Source of the DNA: an uncultured Chloroflexota bacterium
GTDB lineage: Bacteria > Chloroflexota > Anaerolineae > Anaerolineales > Anaerolineaceae
Direction of reading: 5' to 3'
Length of the DNA stretch: 58,684 nucleotides
Assembly: GCA_902774215.1 (NCBI GenBank)
Contig: CACYHU010000003.1
Span: forward strand, 1-58,684
Part shown: positions 1 to 9,900 of the stretch, piece after piece
Position numbering within the stretch: the stretch's first letter is position 1
How the letters are laid out: each line of letters begins with the position of its first letter
The notes under the pieces: model-generated
What the model was told of the DNA's origin: nothing
What the model saw: only the letters and a program-made list of their open reading frames with translations
Database searches by the model: none
Translations under genes and position numbers: made by a program

Positions 1-186
1 CTGTCCGCTGTAACATATGAATCCATCCTTATCTGTTTAGAGTCTTTCAAAACTTAATTTATTCGTATTTAAATCATAAAAATCCCTATATTTACATTCT
101 GCATGAAACATACCAGAAAAGATCAATTCTAACGTATTTATTCAAAAAAGTACACTTTTGCGGATGAAGAGATAAAGTCGGTTTCA

Positions 187-249
187 AAATTCCGAAAAAA
201 TGGATAATTACTTTACGAATATATTCGAAAAAGGAATGACTTTTCCGAA
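187..249 (+). promoter_or_regulatory. Upstream region of the resolvase gene with repeated TTCCGAA and a palindrome
   Basis: The first 264 bases hold no convincing gene and are AT-rich. TTCCGAA occurs at 190-196 and again at 243-249, and a perfect 12-bp palindrome, CGAATATATTCG, lies at 216-227 between them. The resolvase gene begins at 265 behind AGGAGG. The layout would suit a binding site for the resolvase itself (a res-like or autoregulatory site), but this is inference; no -35/-10 pair was clear. Confidence 0.35.
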
Positions 250-264
250 CAATAGGAGGTAATT

Positions 265-885
265 ATGGCCATTTTCGGATACGCTCGTGTAAGCCATCAG
301 TCACAGAATCTTGACAGGCAGCTTGACCAACTAAGGAAGCTTGTTCCAGAAGAACGAAACATTATTATTGACAAACAGTCCGGAAAAAATTTTGACCGGA
401 TGGGATATAACATGCTTGTCGGTTCTGATCAAAACGCTCCGTTGCTGCGAGAAGGCGACTTACTGATTATTACCAGTTTGGATCGTCTTGGACGAAATTA
501 TACAGAAATCCATGAGCAATGGCGAAGGATCACGAAAGAAATCAAGGCAGACATTCAGATTCTTGATATGCCACTTCTTAATACTGCGTCTGGCCCGGAT
601 GATCTGGATCATAAATTTATTGCTGATTTAGTCCTTCAAATACTTTCCTATACATCTGAGAAAGAACGTCTTGCAATCAGATCCCGGCAGCAGCAAGGGA
701 TTGAATCAGCTAGAGCCCGAGGTAAAAAGTTTGGGCGTCCGTCTGTAAAAATAACTTCAGATGTAAAAGTCATATTGGAAAAATGGGAATCGGGAGAAAT
801 CAGCGCAGCAGAGGCCATGCGACAATCTGGTTTGAAAAGAACTTCATTTTACAAAATTGCCAAGTCAAGAATGCCTAAAGACTAA
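265..885 (+). CDS. Small serine recombinase (resolvase/invertase family)
   Basis: A 206-residue protein of normal length for a small serine recombinase that cuts and rejoins DNA through a serine-DNA link. The N-terminal catalytic domain starts YARVS, with Ser10 as the expected nucleophile. LGRN near residue 76 and the long E-helix region (KERLAIRSRQQQGIESARA) are typical. GRPSVK leads into a C-terminal helix-turn-helix (about residues 160-203) like those of Hin and the Tn3 resolvases. The start is fixed by AGGAGG eight bases upstream. It stands alone at the edge of the defence-like island and could be the recombinase of an old mobile unit; no flanking att or res site was proven. Confidence 0.9.
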   Translation: MAIFGYARVSHQSQNLDRQLDQLRKLVPEERNIIIDKQSGKNFDRMGYNMLVGSDQNAPLLREGDLLIITSLDRLGRNYTEIHEQWRRITKEIKADIQILDMPLLNTASGPDDLDHKFIADLVLQILSYTSEKERLAIRSRQQQGIESARARGKKFGRPSVKITSDVKVILEKWESGEISAAEAMRQSGLKRTSFYKIAKSRMPKD

Positions 886-1020
886 TCAACAGCAAACTTT
901 GCAAAAATCCATATGGTTAATGGTGAACATAAAGGTAAAAAAGGCTCGTATGGTAGAATTATTACAACTATACGATTGAATCAGATTAACCGAGGTTTAT
1001 AAAAACAGAAGGGAGGAGTA

Positions 1021-2919
1021 ATGGGCTTTTTGAAAAGATTGTTTGGAAAAAAAGATAATAATCACAATTCATCTGAGACTAATAAGGCAAATTCGATAAA
1101 TCCACCTTCCTTCAATACGAATTCCTCAATACCAACGGGAATAATGCCTCCTGCCCCGTCTGTTACCAATGGAACATATCAGCTACAGGTTACGCCACCT
1201 CCATATAATATCCCTGTAAAGAAGTTTCGGTCTTTAGATAAAGTGTATCATTTCCAATATGGCGAAGGAACTGTACTGGAAAGTAATATCATTTCAGGAA
1301 GTGAAATTGTGACGGTGCAATTTATAAATTATGGCATGAGCCAGGTCCCTGCATCTTCACTAAATGCTGAGGGGCAATCCTCTCTACACAATGTGATGTC
1401 CTCAGGTAATTACGCAGGAAATATTGGGAATGCAGGTTACCAAACTGGCTCTTCCTCGGCTGTACCCAGTTTCCAACAAAATATGAAAGGACAGAATAAA
1501 CAATCCGATTCTGGTCTTTCTCCGCATAAAGGCGTAACAGCATTCTCTGAAAAAGAAAACAAGACGAATGAGACCACAACAGATAAAGAGCCTGTTTCAA
1601 CATTAGAAGAACTCTTTAAAGAGGATTTGGAAAATGTTGACTTTACGGGTGAATTTGCATCAGCATTTGATCTGATGGAAAACACTAATGAAAACATTAT
1701 TATTACCGGAAAGGCCGGAACAGGTAAATCAACCCTTCTGAAATATTTCATTGTTCATACAGAAAAGAATGCGGTAGCTTTAGCTCCGACTGGTGTTTCA
1801 GCTATTAATATAAAAGGCGATACGATCCATTCATTTTTCCAATTTAAGCCGAAAATATTAGACGAAAGCGATATAAAGGTCCTTTATGATGACAAATATA
1901 AAAACATTGACACATTGATCATCGATGAGTTCTCAATGGTCAATGCAAATTTATTCGATGCTATGGATCTTCAAATGAGAGCTAACGGAAAAGATAGCTC
2001 TAAACCTTTCGGCGGTGCACAAATAATTATGTTCGGAGATTTTTTTCAATTACCGCCTGTCGTCACAAAAGAAGAAGTAGCAAAGTTTTTTTCAAAAGAA
2101 TATGGCAGTCCCTGGTTTTTCAGTTCAAAAGCTTTTAAAAGTTCAGACCTTTCATTCAAGGTGATCGAACTTCAGCAAAACCATCGCCAGGGCAACAATG
2201 AATTCTCGCGAATTCTTGATAATATGCGTTTAGGCTTGCAAACCAATGATGAATTAGCAAAAATAAACAGTCGATTTAGAGCTCAAATTGCTGCCGAAGA
2301 GTATCCAATTATTTTGGTAACAACAAATAAAAAAGCAAATGAGATCAATGGATATTTTCTAAATCGACTTACTAGCGAAGCGGTAATGCTTGAAGGAACG
2401 GTTGATGGTACATTTCCACCCAAAAGCTATCCAACCCTATTACATCTTCAATTAAAGCCGGGGGCGCAGGTAATGACGCTGGTCAATGATTCTCGGCATA
2501 GATTTGTAAATGGGACGATTGCGAGGGTAGTCTCAATTACGGACGATGCTTTAGAGATTGAAGTAAAACAACGTGGAAATTTTTATAAATACAAAGTAGG
2601 CAAATATTCCTGGAAGAATTACGCATACCGATACTCGCCTGAAGATCATAAGGTCGTTCGTGAACAAATCGGTACTTTTACTCAGTTCCCAGTCCGGCTT
2701 GCATGGGCAATTACTGTTCACAAGAGTCAGGGGCTGACGTTTAATGCTGTAACATTAGATATAGGAAATCAAGCTTTTGACAGCGGTCAGACTTATGTCG
2801 CAGTAAGCCGGTGCCGTTCACTGGAAGGACTGAGTCTGAATTCAAAAATCAAAAAAGAAGATATTATGGTCGATCCCTATGCCCGGGAATTCTATGAAAA
2901 ATTTGTTTCGAAATTTTGA
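1021..2919 (+). CDS. Pif1/RecD-like superfamily 1 DNA helicase
   Basis: An SF1B-type helicase expected to unwind DNA 5' to 3' using ATP. The Walker A motif ITGKAGTGKST is near residue 230, Walker B-like IDEFSM near 302, a GD-F-QLPP motif near 340, and the C-terminal AITVHKSQGLTF (UvrD_C_2-type motif) near 565. The first 200 residues are unusual: an Asn/Pro/Ser-rich linker and a short beta-rich stretch (about 70-115, HFQYGEGTV...VQFINYG) that resembles an SH3- or CarD-like fold. GGGAGGAG sits directly before the ATG. Pif1-like helicases of this layout occur on chromosomes and in mobile or defence regions; its place beside the resolvase and a restriction operon suggests the latter. The two strands converge at 2920-2985. 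Confidence 0.85.
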   Translation: MGFLKRLFGKKDNNHNSSETNKANSINPPSFNTNSSIPTGIMPPAPSVTNGTYQLQVTPPPYNIPVKKFRSLDKVYHFQYGEGTVLESNIISGSEIVTVQFINYGMSQVPASSLNAEGQSSLHNVMSSGNYAGNIGNAGYQTGSSSAVPSFQQNMKGQNKQSDSGLSPHKGVTAFSEKENKTNETTTDKEPVSTLEELFKEDLENVDFTGEFASAFDLMENTNENIIITGKAGTGKSTLLKYFIVHTEKNAVALAPTGVSAINIKGDTIHSFFQFKPKILDESDIKVLYDDKYKNIDTLIIDEFSMVNANLFDAMDLQMRANGKDSSKPFGGAQIIMFGDFFQLPPVVTKEEVAKFFSKEYGSPWFFSSKAFKSSDLSFKVIELQQNHRQGNNEFSRILDNMRLGLQTNDELAKINSRFRAQIAAEEYPIILVTTNKKANEINGYFLNRLTSEAVMLEGTVDGTFPPKSYPTLLHLQLKPGAQVMTLVNDSRHRFVNGTIARVVSITDDALEIEVKQRGNFYKYKVGKYSWKNYAYRYSPEDHKVVREQIGTFTQFPVRLAWAITVHKSQGLTFNAVTLDIGNQAFDSGQTYVAVSRCRSLEGLSLNSKIKKEDIMVDPYAREFYEKFVSKF

Positions 2920-2985
2920 AATATTGGCATATCCAGAATTATTATGAGGCATATACCAATAAAATAGCCGTATAAATATCGATTT

Positions 2986-4050
2986 TCACGGCTCAATTTG
3001 GAAGAAGCTATATGCAATTTTGTTGAGTTGATCTGCAATTATTTTAAAATTCACATTAAGATCAAGGGTTTTTGCCCCTATCATATTTCCTCCGATATTT
3101 ACAAAACCATCTGGAGTTATTGGCTCGTCTGTTTTAGCATATAGCAGGAGACCGCCTACGTCGCCAGTTCTTTGGGAGTCTTGATTTTTTACATAGGAAA
3201 GAATCTGGTAGACATTGGCGGAATGCAGCGTATATTTATCGTACTGCTGTTGTAAAGTTTTTCCGTAATATTTTGCATCAATGATAAGAATTTTTTTATT
3301 TAGTCTTAGCATAATATCAGTCTGCATGACTGGCAGAAAACGGATCAGAGGAGCACTTTCATCTCCAATGATATCCCACTTGATCTGAGCAGCTTTAATT
3401 TCAGACAAGTATGTATGATGTTCTCGGTAAAATTCAAGAATAAATTTTTCATACAGCCGGGCCATATGATCATCCGAGAAAGACATCATTTTGTACTCTC
3501 CCTTCTCGGTTGTCTGGAGCATCCCTGCCAGGATAAAATAGCATATATTCAGAAGCAACTCATAATTCTTATTGTTTCGCTCATAAAGCAATTGTCCCCA
3601 TTGAATTAGAGAAGGATCCAGTAAATCTATTTCATCAAAAAAAACGAGAAGTTTTTTCAATGCAAATTTTCGATCAGAATCTACTCCATCTGCCCTGAGA
3701 AGATAATGGATGGTAGTTTTCAGGATCTGATTGTACCGATTGTTGACCGAAAGCTCGTCAAATTCGCAGTCAAGTTTCTGTTTGCGCTGGATCTGATTGC
3801 GAATCGTACCGGGCATATTCAGTTTTCCACGCATTACAGAAAGAGTTTCGTTTTTCGTAACGTAGGTCCGAAAAAGCCCTTGCTTCAATTGTCTCGCAAT
3901 TCCTTTAGCCAAAATAGCAGCAAACAGATCTTCTGCTTTGTCAAAATCTTCAGCTGCTATTTCATCATAGGTAGATTGCTTGAGCACCTGAAAAGCATAG
4001 GATAGCATATAGTAGATGTTTTTGATAAAGATAGATTTATCTTTAGTCAT
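2986..4050 (-). CDS. McrC-like subunit of a McrBC-type restriction system
   Basis: A 354-residue McrC-like protein. It would couple the McrB motor to DNA cleavage. The N-terminus (IFIKNIYYMLSYAF, about residues 8-21) is the family signature, and the C-terminal half has a PD-(D/E)xK nuclease core: TDIMLRLNKKILIIDAKYY, with Asp and the DAK lysine as likely catalytic residues. The ATG at 4050 is preferred because it overlaps the mcrB stop by 8 bases and gives the usual McrC N-terminus; a longer reading from 4245 lies wholly inside mcrB and is not credible. It is the last gene of a five-gene minus-strand operon. Confidence 0.9.
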   Translation of the reverse strand: MTKDKSIFIKNIYYMLSYAFQVLKQSTYDEIAAEDFDKAEDLFAAILAKGIARQLKQGLFRTYVTKNETLSVMRGKLNMPGTIRNQIQRKQKLDCEFDELSVNNRYNQILKTTIHYLLRADGVDSDRKFALKKLLVFFDEIDLLDPSLIQWGQLLYERNNKNYELLLNICYFILAGMLQTTEKGEYKMMSFSDDHMARLYEKFILEFYREHHTYLSEIKAAQIKWDIIGDESAPLIRFLPVMQTDIMLRLNKKILIIDAKYYGKTLQQQYDKYTLHSANVYQILSYVKNQDSQRTGDVGGLLLYAKTDEPITPDGFVNIGGNMIGAKTLDLNVNFKIIADQLNKIAYSFFQIEP

Positions 4051-6451
4051 CGAAAACACCGCGAAGATTATTTTCCCATTTTGTGACTTTATCGGGCTCA
4101 TCAAACCAATATTCGCCAAGAGTTGGGAGAATATCGAACTCAACGACAGCTCGTAACCATTCATCAGTATAGCCAAGATCTTCCCGGCCGCAGAAATAGC
4201 TATGCCCAATCTGGAATCCCCGTCCAAGAGATTTATCTTCAACAATTTCTTTGTTTAACCGCTTGATTTGAGAAATCAAGGCATCGAAGGTTTCATTGTC
4301 CAGATTGTTTTGATATTTCAAAAAGCCTTCTGAATTGAAGCCAGGATCCATGTAATAAAAGCTGAAACGGCGACGAAGTGCATAATCAATCATTGCAAGG
4401 CTGCGATCAGCAGTATTCATTAAGCCAATAATGTACAGATTTTTCGGAATAGAAAATGTCATTCCACTGTATGCAAGAGTAACTTTTGTCTCTCTATACG
4501 GAGCCTCAATCAGCATTAAAAGCTCTCCGAAAACTTTACTTAGATTTCCACGATTGATTTCATCTATGATAAAGAAATAATCCTGCTCCGGATGATTAGC
4601 TGCGGTTTGACAAAACCGATAAAAAATACCATCGGTTAATTTGAATTCAGCCCCGTCCGGCCGGTATCCCATAACGAAATCCTCATATGAATAATTCTGG
4701 TGAAATTGAACCATTTCAATTCTGGATTCATCAATTTCTCCCATCATCGCATATGCAAGCCTTTTTGCTGAGAATGTTTTTCCAACTCCCGGAGGGCCTT
4801 CGAGAATCAAGTTCTTTTTCGTTTTTAGAAGAGCCATAAGAATATCAAGACGACTGGCATCCATGTAAACACTGTTTAGAAATTCATCTTTTGTATATTT
4901 GGGCCGGACTATATCGACTTTTTGTACTGGATTCTCTTCACGGATAATATCCATTATGAAGTCATATTCCCCTTGCGTTAATTTGAACAGGCTGCCGTTG
5001 GATTGAACCATAAATTCCATCTTTTCCAGTTCTGGCGCTTCTTTTAGAACCGAATAATCAACCGGATTCACGAGTCCTTCCATTTTGGAAAAATGAATCT
5101 CTTTCCCATCATTTTCTCTTGTGATCTGTCCAATTGCGACAATCTTTTTTACAGGATTTGCCTCATACCCGATGACTATGTCTCCTGATTTTGCGTCAAG
5201 AAAATTCTGGAAAATCCGGCGTTTATTGCCATTTTCGTTGTAAAGTGTATAGCTCTGTTCTTCACCAATTCGAATATCAGACCAACTCCAGATTTTGGGA
5301 TTGGCAGTCAACCACCAGTACCTTTGCAAATCAGAGGTTTGATCAGGAACAGCATAGAGTGGTACATTTGATAAATCAATCTGATCCAGAGCTGCGTTCA
5401 GTTCATCCCGGAGACGCCAAATGAATACACCGGCATCATCTTTTCCTGCTGGTTTTCCTGTATAGAGGATGGGCCATGTTTTAAATTCACCTGGTCTGAT
5501 CTCAATTGTTGAGAGATTTTTCTTATCAGCGACTTTTTGAGCTAACGATGTGGATCCAGTATTATAAAAATTAGCGCTCTCACCATACTTTACTGAAAGC
5601 TGAGTGCAGGAAGCTTGGCCACCATAATCTTTCATGCGTTTCATTATTTGCAGGCTGGTCAGGGTAAATATGGATGGGTCTGTAAGTAATTCCTTCCAAT
5701 CATCGACTGTGAGCGGAGAATCATAGTTTTTAGGAATCCAATCTTCTTCTGCCTTTTGAGCTTTATTCTCATACAAATAATAGCTCCCGAGATAATGGAC
5801 AAAATCGACAGTAAGCGTTTTCAATTCAGGATCATGATAGCATTTGTCTGTCAAAACATTCCGAAGCAAAACGCGAATTTCATCGTCTGCACAGAGTTTT
5901 GCACATATCTCATCACACATCCGAAAGCCACCGATCATAACGTCAACAGAGCCATTTCCCTTTGGTTTATAATCTGATCCCAGTTCATTTGCAGCTGATC
6001 GAATATATTTATATTGGTAAATGTAATACTTATCCGGATATCTGAGCCATAAATATACGCTGATAGCATTCGTATTTTGAAAATGATTTTTCCAGCTGCC
6101 ATCATCATATTTTGATCTCAATTCTTCACTTGAATTTCGAAAAGACTCTACCCGGAGTTCTAAATCTTGCGATTCATCAAACAGATTTCGAAACATTGAT
6201 CTGGTAGCTTCTACATCTTTATTTGCAAACTCAATAATCATTCCCCGAGGGAAGGAATAACCGGATGCTAATAGATTTAGCGTTCTGGCTGTAGCTTTTT
6301 TAAACATTTCACCAAAATCTTCTGCATCAATATTCCAATTATCCCGGAAACATTTTACAGCTTCCCATTTATATGCTTCACCTTTCCAACAATTCTGAAA
6401 ACTGTTTTTATATCGGGAGAGCAAGTAATTGAATTTTTCGTTATCGATCAT
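4043..6451 (-). CDS. McrB-like AAA+ GTPase with an internal EVE-like domain
   Basis: An 802-residue McrB-like motor. The order is: an N-terminal alpha/beta region (about 1-240) found in many McrB proteins; a short helical segment (about 250-320); an EVE-like modified-base-reading domain (about 375-500, beginning YWWLTANPKIWSW); then the AAA+ module. Visible motifs are GPPGVGKT (about 551-558), IIDEINRGN (about 625-633) and MNTADRS (about 675), the last being the McrB nucleotide-specificity motif, followed by ALRRRF. EVE domains bind modified cytosines in other proteins, so recognition of modified DNA is likely. AGGAG lies 8 bases before the ATG. It follows the DprA-like gene by 23 bases and overlaps mcrC. 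Confidence 0.9.
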   Translation of the reverse strand: MIDNEKFNYLLSRYKNSFQNCWKGEAYKWEAVKCFRDNWNIDAEDFGEMFKKATARTLNLLASGYSFPRGMIIEFANKDVEATRSMFRNLFDESQDLELRVESFRNSSEELRSKYDDGSWKNHFQNTNAISVYLWLRYPDKYYIYQYKYIRSAANELGSDYKPKGNGSVDVMIGGFRMCDEICAKLCADDEIRVLLRNVLTDKCYHDPELKTLTVDFVHYLGSYYLYENKAQKAEEDWIPKNYDSPLTVDDWKELLTDPSIFTLTSLQIMKRMKDYGGQASCTQLSVKYGESANFYNTGSTSLAQKVADKKNLSTIEIRPGEFKTWPILYTGKPAGKDDAGVFIWRLRDELNAALDQIDLSNVPLYAVPDQTSDLQRYWWLTANPKIWSWSDIRIGEEQSYTLYNENGNKRRIFQNFLDAKSGDIVIGYEANPVKKIVAIGQITRENDGKEIHFSKMEGLVNPVDYSVLKEAPELEKMEFMVQSNGSLFKLTQGEYDFIMDIIREENPVQKVDIVRPKYTKDEFLNSVYMDASRLDILMALLKTKKNLILEGPPGVGKTFSAKRLAYAMMGEIDESRIEMVQFHQNYSYEDFVMGYRPDGAEFKLTDGIFYRFCQTAANHPEQDYFFIIDEINRGNLSKVFGELLMLIEAPYRETKVTLAYSGMTFSIPKNLYIIGLMNTADRSLAMIDYALRRRFSFYYMDPGFNSEGFLKYQNNLDNETFDALISQIKRLNKEIVEDKSLGRGFQIGHSYFCGREDLGYTDEWLRAVVEFDILPTLGEYWFDEPDKVTKWENNLRGVFDD

Positions 6452-6474
6452 ATGAATCTCCTGTTTGTAAACAA

Positions 6475-6966
6475 CTACAGGTTATCAGCATCAGCTAAAA
6501 TTGTTGGATTTTTCCCTGTTGTTTTGACCGCTCTTTCCAGATTACCGCCAGAAGTAAGACTGCCAATGACGATGTTGTCGGTATTTTGCATGATCCAACA
6601 GTTTCGTTTATAACTGGTTTTGCTGTTTACGCGATAAACTCCGGCAGGAAAAGGGGAGAGTATCAACATATTTCCTTTATCAACAGCGGATTGATATTCC
6701 ACCGGAATCTTCCTATAAATACTCCTGGCAAGAACCAAAATTACGGGTGAGTTTTCCCGAAGCAGTATTTCCAACACATCACTTTCAATACGACTTTGGA
6801 ATCCGGAAATGACGCAGTGCTTTTCTGACCTCATTTGTTTTGCCCAGTCATAAGAGGCAAACACAGCACTAGGTTGAAATCGTTCTGAACAGAAATAAGC
6901 GGATTTTGGCAGCCCTAATAAAGCAGTATTGCCAACAGTTACGATATCATTCACCATCATCATCAT
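6475..6966 (-). CDS. DprA/Smf-like SLOG-domain protein
   Basis: A protein of about 163 residues resembling the Rossmann-type SLOG domain of DprA/Smf. The features are VGNTALL near the N-terminus, the core HCVISGFQSRIESDVLEILL, a PVILVLARSIYRKIP strand, and NIVIGSLTSGGN near the end. It is half the length of a true DprA and lacks the C-terminal helix-turn-helix, so transformation DNA loading is unlikely. SLOG domains in defence loci are linked to nucleotide sensing or generation, but the role here is unknown. The start is uncertain among four consecutive ATG codons (6955-6966), all inside the 3' end of the methyltransferase gene, which implies translational coupling. Confidence 0.65.
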   Translation of the reverse strand: MMMMVNDIVTVGNTALLGLPKSAYFCSERFQPSAVFASYDWAKQMRSEKHCVISGFQSRIESDVLEILLRENSPVILVLARSIYRKIPVEYQSAVDKGNMLILSPFPAGVYRVNSKTSYKRNCWIMQNTDNIVIGSLTSGGNLERAVKTTGKNPTILADADNL

Positions 6967-9900
6967 TCGCATCCAACCCCATCCGGAATCTGATGTCATA
7001 ATTGATAATGTAATCCAACTCTTCCTGTGTAAAGCCATAGTATTCCGCTAACACAGCATCAATTTTATCGATTATTGCTTTAGATTTTTTAGGATGATAC
7101 TCTTCATACTCAACATATCCGGTGGTTTTCCGGTTAGTTCCCTTCATGGTCGCATTTTTCTTTAAATCTGTCATGAGTTCATTTGATAAACGTAATAATT
7201 TATCTCTAATTTCTTCCTCTGGGTAAGTGAAAGGGAATGCAGCTATAACATTTTTAGTAAAATTATGGCCATCGCTATAATTGACGTAATGCCAATAGAA
7301 TAATGTCGAATTCATAATGGCAGAAAAAATTTCTCGTGCATAAGGAGGCATGAAATATAAATATTTATCTCCTGTAGAACGGGCACCAGTTTCACTTATA
7401 AAAGCAGATACATGATTGAGTATTTTCCCAAAATATCGAAACCCATAACCGTAATACACATAGTTATCATTTTTTAATGTCGAGAAATATGACCCAATAT
7501 TTCGTTTATGACCCCATATTTTTTCAGAAATACTGTTACTGATAGGCGAATCAATTTTTAGGACGATCCCTTCATGTTTGGATGACGTACCCGGAAAATA
7601 CGAAAGATTCGTGAACACATTTTCTCTTGCCTCAGTTTTAAACTTGTTATATCGAGTGGTGAATGTATTATTTATTGTCGTATTTCCTTTAGATGCAAGT
7701 AATATTGCGACTCGAATATCCTCGATATCAAACAATTTTCCGGGGCGATCATCGAAGAATGAAATGTAATTAAATGATGTTCGATTAAATAGATAGTTTT
7801 GATATGATTTCATTCGAGGCGTGCAATAACCTGACATCTGAGTAATCATGCCAATGGTTGAGTTCTCATGCATCAAGTTCAAACTGCGTTCGATGACATA
7901 GGCATAAAGATTACCGGATTCAATGGTTTCATAACCATAAAGTTGATACTCCTTTTTTACTTTGGAATATTCAACATATGGCGGATTACCAATAATTACA
8001 TCAAAACCACTATTTCCGTTTTTTGTATCCAGAATTCGATAGAATTCCGCTATCCAGTGGAAGGGTTGCGCCTTTTTTAGCCATAAGTCGAATGGTTCTT
8101 TGTTATTTCCGTCCTGCCAAAGCGTATTGTCCAAAATATCATTGACTTCTTTCTGACGCCGGAATAATTCCTCTTTAATTGCAAGAAAATCACTGTGATT
8201 GGATTCTTCAAGTTGGTTTTGCTTAAAACGGAGCATCGCTTTAGAAAGATTTTGCAAGTTTTCCTGTACTTCGGCTTTTTTCAGGAGGCCTTCTACAGTG
8301 GTATTCAAAGCTATATCAACAGCTTCTTCCGTTGCATACCCAACAAGTGTATTCCCGCTTTTGATGTTGAAGTCTATATCCGGCAATGGTTCAATCCCAA
8401 TGTTCTGTTTGTTATAGTCTGGTTCTGCTGTTGATACCAGCTTCAAGAACAAACGAAGTTTTGCAGTTTCCACGGCTTCTTTCATAATATCTACGCCGTA
8501 TAGATTATTGAGTATTATCGACTTAAAGATAAAATACTGCTTATTCGGATGCGCGTTTTTCTTATCAATTGTCTCTTTGAATAGCTTTTTCGCATTATTG
8601 GGCAACCATTGCCCATTTTCCAGAAAATCCTCCATCCGGTTCAGACAGGAATCATAAAGTGGTTCCAATATATTCAGCGCAGCAAATAAAAACGCTCCGG
8701 AACCACACGTGGGGTCCAATACAGTTATTTCTGAGATAGCGGTATACATGGCACGGATAAATGCCGGATCATCCAGTGTTTCTATGGCATCCTGTGCAAA
8801 TGAACATATATCAAGGTTCCAGGTGATGAAGTCCTGAATTTCATGAATCTCTCCAGCCTCTATTTTTGCTTTGATCGTCTTGTATCGCCGTCTTCTTTCA
8901 ACTGTCTCCCGCCAGATTTCCGTTGGCAGGGCGTATTTTTCATCAGCTGGTTCATTCCAACAAGAACGACGATCCAGTAAATTTGGTTCTTCAGCATCTA
9001 GACCGATTTCGATATGATCCGGCAGCTTTTCTATTTCACAGCCCTTTTTTACTGCATCAAAAATATATTTATCTCCGCTTTCTTTCAACATTGTCCATAG
9101 TTCGCGATCTGGGTCAAAGAAATCAGCATATTTCTCCCGGACTTTATTGAAGAGGAAAGGTATGATGCAGTTACGGCTAATATATTCTGTAATATCCTCC
9201 TGAGTGTAATAAGCACCCATCTCCGCTCGATCATTAATGTACTTTTCAAAGATGTAACCGAGAACATCGGGGGAAATCTCGTTGCCAGAAGCGCATTCCC
9301 GGCTGTCCAGGTGCCATTCATATGCATCAAATAATGCAAAAACTGAATCAAAAGCACTGTCATCAATGGTGATCTTCGGATAAGTCTGTTCAAGTTTGTG
9401 GACATCAAACAAACCGCCATTCAAATAGGGAATACGACCAAGAAGTTCTGTTGTTTCCTTGTCATGCTCCGGTCGGGCGAGTCCTTTATGGAAAAGTGTC
9501 AGTAAAAAATTGCGATAGAATGAAAAGAATTTATTCTCGCCGTATTTATCCCGGCATTCCATTAGTTTGTTTTTCAAATAATCCCGATCCTGATTAAGAA
9601 AACCTCGCTTCTGCATAAAGTAACAGAACATCAAACGGTTAAGCATAATGGATGCATACCATTCACGATCGCCTTCTTCTGAAATACCATCCATGGCTTT
9701 CATGAACTTAGTATGCTCTTTCTTAAATCCATCATAAAATTTTTTCGTTACTTTTTCAGAATTGGTAGCGAAGTTAGATTGCATCCGCTGAATCACATCA
9801 TATATTCGGATATTATCCTGTTCATTGATACCGAAAAACAGCCCGGAAGTTCGTTGATAGAGTCTTTCAGGATCCTGGTATTTATTCCAAGTGACTTCCG

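Noticed and set aside
4051..4245. An upstream extension of mcrC
   Set aside because: It lies wholly within the end of mcrB in another frame and would displace the conserved McrC N-terminus; the ATG at 4050 overlaps the mcrB stop as expected for coupling.
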